DNA from: an uncultured Bacteroidales bacterium
GTDB taxonomy: Bacteria; Bacteroidota; Bacteroidia; Bacteroidales; UBA932
DNA: 64,000 nt
Direction of reading: 5' to 3'
Assembly (NCBI GenBank): GCA_949300335.1
Contig: CASGDV010000123.1
Location: 1-64,000, forward strand
The translations under genes and the position numbers were made by a program. Shown in pieces: positions 57,266-64,000 of this stretch. The notes beneath the pieces are model-generated. The model was not told the DNA's origin and did not search any database. It saw only the letters and a list, made by a program, of their open reading frames with translations. Each line of letters opens with the position of its first letter. Position 1 is the stretch's first letter.

Positions 57266-58747
57266 ATGATGCATTTCACCCCGGAAAACCTCTTGCTTAT
57301 CGCCTCTATCATCACGTTCTGCAGCATATTGATCAGCAGGGCGGGAGGACGCTTCGGTATTCCGGCTCTCCTGATGTTCCTGGTTGCCGGAATGCTTTTC
57401 GGCTGCGACGGACTCGGAATAATATTCGACAACATACACCAGACACAGTTCGTCGGCATCATAGCATTGTGCATCATACTTTTCACAGGAGGTATAGAAA
57501 CCAAGATAAAAGATATCAGACCAATACTTAAGCAAGGCATAACCTTGTCCACAGTCGGAGTCATACTTACGACAGTTTTTACCGGAATGTTCATTTACCT
57601 GCTGTCGGAATGGGACAAGTTCCCTTTCCAGTTGCCTGTCATAACATGTTTTCTTCTGGCAGCCACAATGTCATCCACCGATTCAGCTGCAGTTTTCAAC
57701 ATTCTGAGAAACAGAGGAGTGAAACTCAAAAACAACCTGCAGCCAACTTTGGAACTGGAAAGCGGAAGCAATGATCCGATGGCCTACATATTGACAATTG
57801 TACTGATAGAAATAGCATCCGGAATCACAGGCGACAATGCCGGTACAATTGGGACATGGCCTATCATTCTGAAAGCCGCAAAAGTTTTGCTCCTGCAATT
57901 TATCGTCGGAGCATCAGCTGGAGTCCTAATGGGATATGTGACTGTATGGATGCTGAACAAAATAAGACTGAACAATACACCGCTATATACGATAATGCTC
58001 CTCTGTCTGGTTTTCTTCACATTCACGATAACAGGTTTCATGAATGGGAACGGCTATCTTGCAGTATACATTGCCGGAATTATAATCGGGAACCACAAGA
58101 TTGTAAACAGGAAAGAAATATTCTCATTCCTTGACGGCATGACCTGGCTTGTCCAGATTGGAATGTTCCTTACATTGGGACTCCTCGTAGTACCTCACGA
58201 GATGATAAGGACCGCACCGGTAGCACTTCTCATAGGTGCTTTCATGATGTTTGCCGGACGTCCCCTGAGCGTATTCCTGTGCCTTGCCCCGTTCAGAAAA
58301 GTATCCTTGGCTTCCAGAATTTTCATATCCTGGGTAGGATTGAGAGGGGCTGTTCCGATAATATTCGCGACATATCCCGTAATAGCAGGAATAGAAGGAT
58401 CAAGTCTGATATTCAACATAGTATTCTTCATAACCCTGCTTTCCCTTATAGTACAGGGCAGTACGATTTCATGGACCGCCAGGAAGCTCCATCTTGACCT
58501 TCCTGCCTCAGATGATGAAACGGCATTCGGTATAGAAGTGCCGGAAGAAGCAGGAAAACTGGTAGAAATAACGCTGACCGAAGACTCCCTCCTCCACGGG
58601 AATACCCTGAAGGAGCTGAAACTTCCGGAAGGCATGCTGGTCATGATGATAAAGAGAGGCGAACGCTTCATAGTTCCGAACGGAAGCGTGGTCCTGAATG
58701 CAGGAGACAGGCTTTTAATTATTTCCGACAATGGCGGGGAAATCTGA
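57266..58747 (+). CDS. Potassium/proton antiporter (CPA1, NhaP2/CvrA type)
   Basis: Integral membrane antiporter of 493 residues with about 12 helices (about 7-400), including the AATMSSTDSAAVF and ESGSNDPMAY segments that carry the ion-binding Asp residues, and WVGLRGAVPIIFA. A cytosolic RCK-C (TrkA-C) domain follows (about 425-493). NhaP2-type proteins exchange K+ or Na+ for protons; the ion cannot be fixed by eye. It lies 12 bases after nth and overlaps the next gene by 17 bases. Confidence 0.9.
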   Translation: MMHFTPENLLLIASIITFCSILISRAGGRFGIPALLMFLVAGMLFGCDGLGIIFDNIHQTQFVGIIALCIILFTGGIETKIKDIRPILKQGITLSTVGVILTTVFTGMFIYLLSEWDKFPFQLPVITCFLLAATMSSTDSAAVFNILRNRGVKLKNNLQPTLELESGSNDPMAYILTIVLIEIASGITGDNAGTIGTWPIILKAAKVLLLQFIVGASAGVLMGYVTVWMLNKIRLNNTPLYTIMLLCLVFFTFTITGFMNGNGYLAVYIAGIIIGNHKIVNRKEIFSFLDGMTWLVQIGMFLTLGLLVVPHEMIRTAPVALLIGAFMMFAGRPLSVFLCLAPFRKVSLASRIFISWVGLRGAVPIIFATYPVIAGIEGSSLIFNIVFFITLLSLIVQGSTISWTARKLHLDLPASDDETAFGIEVPEEAGKLVEITLTEDSLLHGNTLKELKLPEGMLVMMIKRGERFIVPNGSVVLNAGDRLLIISDNGGEI

Positions 58748-60386
58748 TTTCGGCAGTTCGGTTTTCCACAGGAAAGACTTTGCCTTACTTCCGGAAAAGT
58801 TCAACGACCCTTTCTCCTATCTGCCGTGTGAAGCCGTAAAGGAATCGGCATCGGAAATTTCTGCATATATCGGTTCATCAGATGAGCTGGCAGAAGTTTT
58901 CTGTGAAGGAAAAATGCTCGGTGTACTGGTCGTTGAAAAAGACGGAAAGACAGGATACCTTGCCGGTTTTTCAGGAAATGCCGGAGGCAGGAACGTGATG
59001 GAAGGTTTCGTTCCTCCGATATTCGACCTGCTGGCCCCTTCGGGAATATTCAAGACTCGGGAATCGGAAATTTCAGCAATGAATGCCGGCATCAGAAAAC
59101 TTGAAGAATCAGAGGAACTCTCTGCACTTGATTCGAAAATTAATGAAATCCTGCGGGAGGAATCCGACACCATCGCCAAATACAAGGCTTTCATTTCCTC
59201 CGAAAAGGAAAAAAGAAAAAGAATCAGGGAAAACGGATGTGACGGAACGGTTCTCGGCCGCCTCGAACAGGAAAGCCGGTTCCAGAAAGCGGAACTTAAA
59301 CGTATTGTACGGAAATTCAAAGAGTTACTTGAACCAATAATTTCAGAAAGGGAAAAGATTCTTTCTGAAATCTCAAGACTCAAAGAAGAAAGGAGAAAAG
59401 CGTCCGATGAACTCCAGAAATGGATATTCGGCCAATTCCGCATCAGAAATTTCGCAGGAGAGACAAAGGACATTAACGCCATTTTCGCCGCCGAAAATCT
59501 TGTTCCTCCTGCGGGTACCGGAGAATGTGCGGCACCGAAACTGCTGCAATACGCATTTGAAAACGGATTTCATCCAATCGCGATAGGAGAATTCTGGTTC
59601 GGCAGACCATCATCTAATGAAGTGCGCTGCAACGGACGGTTCTATCCATCGTGCACCTCCAAATGCGGTCCACTTCTGAGGTTCATGCTCAAAGGAATGG
59701 AATATGACCCTATGGAGCATACATATGAGACAAAAACTGAAGTCTCGGGACCGCACATCGTTTTCGAGGACAGATGGCTGATTGCGGCAAGCAAACCTTC
59801 GGGTATGCCTTCAGTTCCGGGGAAAAACGGCTTGAAATCAATGCTTGAATGGCTTTGCGAGCTCAAATCCTCCAAAATATTCAGTGTCCACCGCCTCGAC
59901 ATGGACACTTCCGGAATAATGCTGTTCGCGAAAGACGAAAAAACAGCTGCCGGGCTGAGGAAACAGTTTGAACAAAGATTTGTCATGAAAACTTATCACG
60001 CCATGACGGATGATGCCGGCCCATACAACGGATTGGGACCGGGAGACAAAGGACGGATAGAACTTCCGCTATGTCCTGACTATGAAAACAGACCGCGGCA
60101 GAAAGTCGACTATAAGTCAGGTTATACCGCGGTAACCGAATATGAAATAGAAGGCATTGAAAACGGTTCCCTGTCAATACGTTTCCATCCCGTGACCGGA
60201 CGCACCCACCAGCTCCGGATACACTCCGCACATAAGGACGGCATCGGCGTACCGATAAAGGGAGACCGCCTTTACGGAAGTTTGTCACAGGGTTGCAGAC
60301 TTCATCTCCATGCATCCTCGATAACCTTCATCCATCCTGTCACAGGAAAAAGGACAAAAGTCGAGGATCCATCGAAGCCGTTCTAG
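58731..60386 (+). CDS. RluA-family pseudouridine synthase with long N-terminal extension
   Basis: RNA pseudouridine synthase of 551 residues. The catalytic domain (about 340-545) has SVHRLDMDTSGIMLFAK with Asp390 and GRTHQLRIHSAH. The first 340 residues are unusual: a short globular part (1-110), a charged coiled coil (about 110-235), then a Cys-containing segment VRCNGRFYPSCTSKCGPLL (Cys300, 308, 312), possibly a metal-binding knuckle. This long form is known in Bacteroidales, but the extension's role is unclear. Target is likely rRNA or tRNA. Confidence 0.85.
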   Translation: MAGKSDFGSSVFHRKDFALLPEKFNDPFSYLPCEAVKESASEISAYIGSSDELAEVFCEGKMLGVLVVEKDGKTGYLAGFSGNAGGRNVMEGFVPPIFDLLAPSGIFKTRESEISAMNAGIRKLEESEELSALDSKINEILREESDTIAKYKAFISSEKEKRKRIRENGCDGTVLGRLEQESRFQKAELKRIVRKFKELLEPIISEREKILSEISRLKEERRKASDELQKWIFGQFRIRNFAGETKDINAIFAAENLVPPAGTGECAAPKLLQYAFENGFHPIAIGEFWFGRPSSNEVRCNGRFYPSCTSKCGPLLRFMLKGMEYDPMEHTYETKTEVSGPHIVFEDRWLIAASKPSGMPSVPGKNGLKSMLEWLCELKSSKIFSVHRLDMDTSGIMLFAKDEKTAAGLRKQFEQRFVMKTYHAMTDDAGPYNGLGPGDKGRIELPLCPDYENRPRQKVDYKSGYTAVTEYEIEGIENGSLSIRFHPVTGRTHQLRIHSAHKDGIGVPIKGDRLYGSLSQGCRLHLHASSITFIHPVTGKRTKVEDPSKPF

Positions 60387-61510
60387 AAATCCTTGAATTT
60401 TATTCTTACGACATACGTTCCATCCGGGGACTGTCCTTCCTTAAGCAAATACCCTGCGACAAGACTGTACAGTGCGCCATGCCCCGGGGAACCGTAACTT
60501 TCGCAAGGAAGCATGAGAGCATAGAAACTGTCTTCATCCGCTCCGAAGAGATTCAGAGCCATGTCTCCGCCCTCGTTCGTCCATCTTATACCCTTTCCAG
60601 AATCCGTTCCCAGCACGAAACCGGTATCTTCGGCACCGGGACCGCAGGCATGAAAATATGCATGCGAGGACGTCAGATGCAGATCCATGGGAAGTTTGTA
60701 ATAATCGGCCGTCATGTATTTCGTGACATCCTCTCCGGCAGCATTGAAGTAATATCTTTCCGGTATCGCCTTGTCGCCGAAATCCACGCGGTATGCGGGA
60801 ACGGCCCCTCTTTCTTCAAGCCGGCAGAATATGTGACGGCTGTTCTGGGGACGAAGGAAATAAGTATTGCCGGAAGACTGTGATATATTTCCCATTGAAA
60901 AAGTACAGTCTTCACGGACAATTCCGCAAGGGACCGGGCCTCCGTCAGGACCGAACCTGTAAAGCATGTCCGTTTTTTCCGAAAAATCCTCCGGAGATGC
61001 CGGATATGACGAAAAAGCATAGATTCCATCTTTACCGCACGGGGCGACCGCATCGAAAGGCAGGCCGGAATCCAAACCGGCTGACCTGACATTTCCAGAA
61101 AGATCCAGACTGAAGAATTTCACAGAAGGACCTTCCAAAACAATCAGTTCATTGCCGTTCAAGGCAATATCCGATGCCGAAACATATTCACCGGCCGCCC
61201 TTCCCTTACGCGTGACATGACCGAACGGCGTTCCATCATGCCCTATGGAAGCCACATTCCCGCCGAAATCCAGAACATGTATGTTCCCGTTTCCGTCAAG
61301 CAGGGCTTTCGATATGCCTCCGGCAAGGAACAGACGCTCATCGTCAGCGAGCCTTACGTAGCTCATTTCATCGATAAAAGATGAGAGTTCAGTAACACAT
61401 TCGGTATTTTCAAGAGGATGGAATGTATGCTCTGCCTCGAACACGTCATCCTTGCCTCCGCATCCGGCTGCAGCCGCAGCTGCAGCGCAGAGACAAAGGA
61501 ATCTTTTCAT
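60383..61510 (-). CDS. 6-bladed beta-propeller lipoprotein
   Basis: 375-residue predicted lipoprotein: an Ala-rich signal ends in AAGC with Cys17. The mature part shows propeller-like strand repeats (KALLDGNGNIHVLDFGGNVASI, ISALN-like NELIVLEG, YAFSSY), as in the DUF4934-type 6-bladed propellers frequent in Bacteroidales. Function unknown; likely surface or periplasmic binding. It lies 14 bases after ndk in the pgm-ndk unit and overlaps the RluA-type gene by 4 bases tail to tail. Confidence 0.75.
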   Translation of the reverse strand: MKRFLCLCAAAAAAAGCGGKDDVFEAEHTFHPLENTECVTELSSFIDEMSYVRLADDERLFLAGGISKALLDGNGNIHVLDFGGNVASIGHDGTPFGHVTRKGRAAGEYVSASDIALNGNELIVLEGPSVKFFSLDLSGNVRSAGLDSGLPFDAVAPCGKDGIYAFSSYPASPEDFSEKTDMLYRFGPDGGPVPCGIVREDCTFSMGNISQSSGNTYFLRPQNSRHIFCRLEERGAVPAYRVDFGDKAIPERYYFNAAGEDVTKYMTADYYKLPMDLHLTSSHAYFHACGPGAEDTGFVLGTDSGKGIRWTNEGGDMALNLFGADEDSFYALMLPCESYGSPGHGALYSLVAGYLLKEGQSPDGTYVVRIKFKDF

Positions 61511-61524
61511 TTCATAAATAGATT

Positions 61525-61986
61525 TTATTTCTCGTCAGGAGCATAAAGATACTGCAACAGCGGAGACGGATACTCGCAGTAATCATCCGGTTCGAAGAAC
61601 CTTTCCAGTTCAACAGCCGCATTTTCAGGAGAATCCGACGTGTGGACTACATTTTCCTGTGCGCTCACGGCATAATCCCCCCTGATCGTACCCGGCAAAG
61701 CCTTGCGTGCATTGGTTGCTCCAGCCATCTCACGCACCACCTTCACAGCTTCGAATCCCTCCCAGCAGCATAATATCACCGGTGCAGCCATCATTGCATC
61801 ACGAAGCCACGGATAGAACGGTCTGTCGAGCAGATGTGCATAATGTTTTTCCAGGATTTCGGGTGTAAGCTGCTTCATTTTCATCGCAACCAGTTTCAAT
61901 CCGCGTTTTTCGAATCTGGATATTATCTCACCAACCAGCCCGCGCTGCAAGGCACCGGGCTTCAAAATTACCAAAGTCCTTTCCAT
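61525..61986 (-). CDS. ndk: Nucleoside diphosphate kinase
   Basis: Transfers gamma-phosphate between nucleoside di- and triphosphates through a phosphohistidine. His115 in ENVVHTSDS is the nucleophile; Lys9 and the N-terminal fold are present, with LKPGALQRG where most families read KPDAxQRG; LPGTIRGDY binds nucleotide. 153 residues. It lies 12 bases after the phosphohexomutase gene and is followed by the propeller lipoprotein. Confidence 0.94.
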   Translation of the reverse strand: MERTLVILKPGALQRGLVGEIISRFEKRGLKLVAMKMKQLTPEILEKHYAHLLDRPFYPWLRDAMMAAPVILCCWEGFEAVKVVREMAGATNARKALPGTIRGDYAVSAQENVVHTSDSPENAAVELERFFEPDDYCEYPSPLLQYLYAPDEK

Positions 61987-61998
61987 AACCGAATCTTT

Positions 61999-63666
61999 TT
62001 ATTGTTTAACGAACTGGGCCCTCAGTTTTTCAATCTTGCCGTCGGCATCATTTCCCCTTGCACCGAAATAGAACTTGATTTTAGGCTCCGTTCCGGACGG
62101 TCTCACGGAAACGACATCACCCTCCGCATTGAAGAACTGGAGGACATTCGACTTCGGAAGCCCCGTTTCCTCAGGCTTTTCATAATCAACAACCTTTACA
62201 ACAGGAGAACCGGCCATTTCCTTAGGAGGATTGTTCCTCATGTCCGACATTATCCCGGCAATCTCCGCAACACCGGCCTTGCCCTTGCGGACAAGGGAAG
62301 TAAGGGACTCCTTGTAATAACCGAATTCTGAATATATGTCCTGCATGAGCTGGTACAGAGTCTTGCCCTGATCGGCTGCCCACGCTGCACATTCGGCTAC
62401 CATCGCACATGATATCGGGGCATCCTTGTCCCTGACGAACTGTCCGACATTGAAGCCGTAGCTTTCCTCGCCGCCGCAGATGAACTCACCTGTACCCTCG
62501 TTGCGTTTCACTATATCCGCTATATATTTGAAACCGGTAAGGACGTTATATACCTTCACACCGTATTTTTCCGCAATCGCACGGATCAGTTCGGTAGTCA
62601 CAATCGTCTTGACGACGTATTTCGTCGGGTCGATCTTTCCGAGTTCCGACCAGCGCCTGAGAATATAATATGTAAGCATCGAAGCCGTCTGGTTGCCGGT
62701 AAAAATCACAAGCTTTCCGTCATTGTCCCTGACTGCGATACCCAGACGGTCTGCATCGGGATCGGTACCCATGACGATATCCGCGCCTTCCCGGTCGGCA
62801 ACTTCCATAGCCATGGCAAGGGCGGACGACTCCTCCGGATTAGGCGACATCACGGTTGGGAAATTACCGTCGCTCACATCCTGCGCAGGTACATGATATA
62901 CCTTTTCGAATCCCAGTCTTTTCAGTATTTCGGGAACGATTCTTACTCCTGACCCGTGGATAGGGGTATAGACTATCTTGAGATCCGCATGTCTGGCGCG
63001 GGATTCAGGAGAAAGCATGAGCGTAAGCACGTCGTTCATGTAAGCATTGTCCATTTCATGCCCCATGGATTCTATTCCTCCGCATTCGTCCGCAGATTCG
63101 AACTTCACCATTGAAGGATCCGATATTGCATTGACTTCCTCCACGATTTCCTTGTCGACAGGAGAAGTCACCTGGGCCCCGTCCGACCAGAAGACCTTGT
63201 ACCCGTTATACTCCTTCGGATTATGCGAAGCGGTGATCATTATGCCGGCATTCGCCTTCTTTGCCCTGACTGCATAACTGAGAAGGGCAATAGGACGGAG
63301 ATTGTCATAAATGAAGACATGTATTCCGTTGGCAGAAAGAACATCTGCGGTTATCTTCGCGAATTCCTTGCTGTTGTTCCTGCTGTCGAACGATATGCAG
63401 ACTGAAAGCTTTTCTCCAGGATATTTCTTTTTAAGATAGTTCGAGAGTCCCTGGGTCGCCATACCTACAGTATATCTGTTCATCCTGTTGGTTCCGACAC
63501 CCATTATGCCGCGTAGTCCTCCCGTTCCGAATTCCAGATTGCGGTAAAACGCATCTTCGAATCCTGCGGGATCACTGTTCCTGAGTTCTATTATCTTGCA
63601 TTTCGTTTCCGGATCATAGTTGCCGTCCAGCCAGCTTTGAGCCACTTGTCTGAAATCCCTTTCCAT
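61999..63666 (-). CDS. Phospho-sugar mutase (phosphoglucomutase/phosphomannomutase)
   Basis: Alpha-D-phosphohexomutase of 555 residues that interconverts hexose 1- and 6-phosphates. The active-site phosphoserine is Ser147 in TASHNPKEYNGYK; Mg-binding Asp302/304/306 lie in GTDPDADRLGIA; GGEESYGF binds the sugar; the C-terminal RPSGTEPKIKFY binds phosphate. Long-form members act on glucose, mannose or ribose/deoxyribose phosphates; specificity is not readable. First gene of the unit with ndk; -7 box minus TAATTTTG at 63724-63717. Confidence 0.93.
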   Translation of the reverse strand: MERDFRQVAQSWLDGNYDPETKCKIIELRNSDPAGFEDAFYRNLEFGTGGLRGIMGVGTNRMNRYTVGMATQGLSNYLKKKYPGEKLSVCISFDSRNNSKEFAKITADVLSANGIHVFIYDNLRPIALLSYAVRAKKANAGIMITASHNPKEYNGYKVFWSDGAQVTSPVDKEIVEEVNAISDPSMVKFESADECGGIESMGHEMDNAYMNDVLTLMLSPESRARHADLKIVYTPIHGSGVRIVPEILKRLGFEKVYHVPAQDVSDGNFPTVMSPNPEESSALAMAMEVADREGADIVMGTDPDADRLGIAVRDNDGKLVIFTGNQTASMLTYYILRRWSELGKIDPTKYVVKTIVTTELIRAIAEKYGVKVYNVLTGFKYIADIVKRNEGTGEFICGGEESYGFNVGQFVRDKDAPISCAMVAECAAWAADQGKTLYQLMQDIYSEFGYYKESLTSLVRKGKAGVAEIAGIMSDMRNNPPKEMAGSPVVKVVDYEKPEETGLPKSNVLQFFNAEGDVVSVRPSGTEPKIKFYFGARGNDADGKIEKLRAQFVKQ

Positions 63667-63716
63667 AAAAATTAAAGTTTATATGATTAGTTTATTGTCA
63701 TTTTAATGCATAATTA

Positions 63717-63724
63717 CAAAATTA
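63717..63724 (-). promoter_or_regulatory. Probable -7 box of the phospho-sugar mutase operon
   Basis: Minus TAATTTTG fits TAnnTTTG, about 50 bases before the ATG. No clear -33. Confidence 0.4.
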
Positions 63725-63785
63725 ATAATAATATCAAGAGAATATCCACATTTTACATATAAAATTCAAAGAAGCATTTCATTTT

Positions 63786-63816
63786 TTTGTTTTTGGAAAT
63801 TTGAGCGTTATTTTTG
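63786..63816 (+). promoter_or_regulatory. Consensus promoter of the right-edge gene
   Basis: TTTG (63786-63789), 19 bases, TATTTTTG (63809-63816), 39 bases before the ATG at 63856. Confidence 0.7.
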
Positions 63817-63855
63817 TTTCCTGTTTTGCGGTTGCATGTAGATTCGGGGCAGATT

Positions 63856-64000
63856 ATGGAAGAAACTCTGAAAGAATTCATTCTGGAACATGAAAACGAT
63901 GACACTGGAAAACTCCTGCTTTCCCGTGACAGATGGCCGTCCATACCTGTGGATCTGGCTGTAAACACAATCGAGGCAAGAAAGAAATTCAGGACAAAGC
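63856..64000 (+). CDS. Partial gene: probable THUMP-like SAM-dependent methyltransferase
   Basis: The first 48 codons of a gene cut by the window end. The frame begins MEETLKEFILEHENDDTGKL and goes on with LLSRDRWPSIPVDLAVNTIE and ARKKFRTK. The L-(A/S)-x-x-(R/K)-(W/Y)-P ... D-x-x-x-A-V-x-x-I pattern recalls Bacteroidales class I methyltransferases with a THUMP-like domain; the SAM motif lies beyond the edge, so this is a tentative match. A full consensus promoter precedes it. Confidence 0.6.
   Translation, partial: MEETLKEFILEHENDDTGKLLLSRDRWPSIPVDLAVNTIEARKKFRTK

Noticed and set aside
61525..61986. Missing Asp in the KPDAxQRG motif of Ndk as a sign of inactivity
   Set aside because: The nucleophile His115 and nucleotide site are intact, and from memory Bacteroidales Ndk proteins often vary here, so it is probably a lineage trait.

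Overview
The window is chromosomal DNA of a Bacteroidales bacterium. Evidence: promoters of the Bacteroidetes type (TTTG, about 19 bases, TAnnTTTG), AT-rich leaders without clear Shine-Dalgarno sequences, a type III glutamine synthetase, a serine palmitoyltransferase with neighbouring sphingolipid-type genes, a meso-diaminopimelate dehydrogenase, a five-repeat DUF349 protein and TPR/outer-membrane barrel pairs. The genus cannot be read from the sequence; an uncultured gut or rumen lineage is a guess. Most of the window is ordinary core genome, almost fully coding, in short operons.

Layout. 0.2-8 kb: gapA, surE-lpxB, and the minus-strand operon DUF349-yidC-yggS. 8-11.6 kb: trmD, a candidate small RNA, diaminopimelate dehydrogenase, a GH130-type lipoprotein, a second candidate small RNA and tRNA-Cys. 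11.66-13.95 kb: an IS1634-family insertion sequence flanked by a 67-bp direct repeat that duplicates the 3' end of rlmI. 13.9-19.2 kb: glnA(III)-lipoprotein-3'-5' exonuclease-rlmI on the minus strand. 19.2-29.3 kb: an aminotransferase, then a complete glycine cleavage operon (Ntn amidase, lplA, gcvT, gcvH, gcvPA, gcvPB, lpd, phosphoesterase). 29.4-37.9 kb: AI-2E-type permease, arginine deiminase, two small unknown genes, a DPP-IV-like peptidase, an oxidoreductase, serine deaminase and an AraC regulator. 37.9-43.6 kb: pyrF, an M20 dipeptidase and the tig-clpP-clpX operon. 43.6-51 kb: gyrB followed by spt-SDR-acyltransferase-like-PgpH. 51-56 kb: a TPR protein and an outer-membrane barrel. 56-64 kb: FtsE-like ATPase, nth, an antiporter, an RluA-type synthase, then pgm-ndk-propeller lipoprotein, and the start of a THUMP-like methyltransferase.

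How genes work together. The gcv operon carries every glycine cleavage protein (P in two subunits, T, H, L) plus the lipoate ligase that can charge H protein. tig-clpP-clpX joins chaperone and protease. spt and the SDR next to it are the first two steps of sphingoid-base synthesis; the third gene is a condensation-type acyltransferase homologue whose catalytic motif has drifted, and the operon ends with a PgpH-type HD phosphodiesterase.

Most interesting signals: two short promoter-to-terminator units without an ORF, each beginning with a hairpin at the predicted transcription start (about 8777-8914 and 11314-11435); the IS with a long target duplication and an exact 134-bp-period duplication of its left end, each copy holding a terminal repeat, a terminator-like hairpin and a -7 box; the sphingolipid-type operon with its degenerate acyltransferase; stacked inverted repeats between sdaA and the AraC gene; and a clpX terminator interlocked with the next promoter. 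No CRISPR array, prophage or recognisable defence system was seen.
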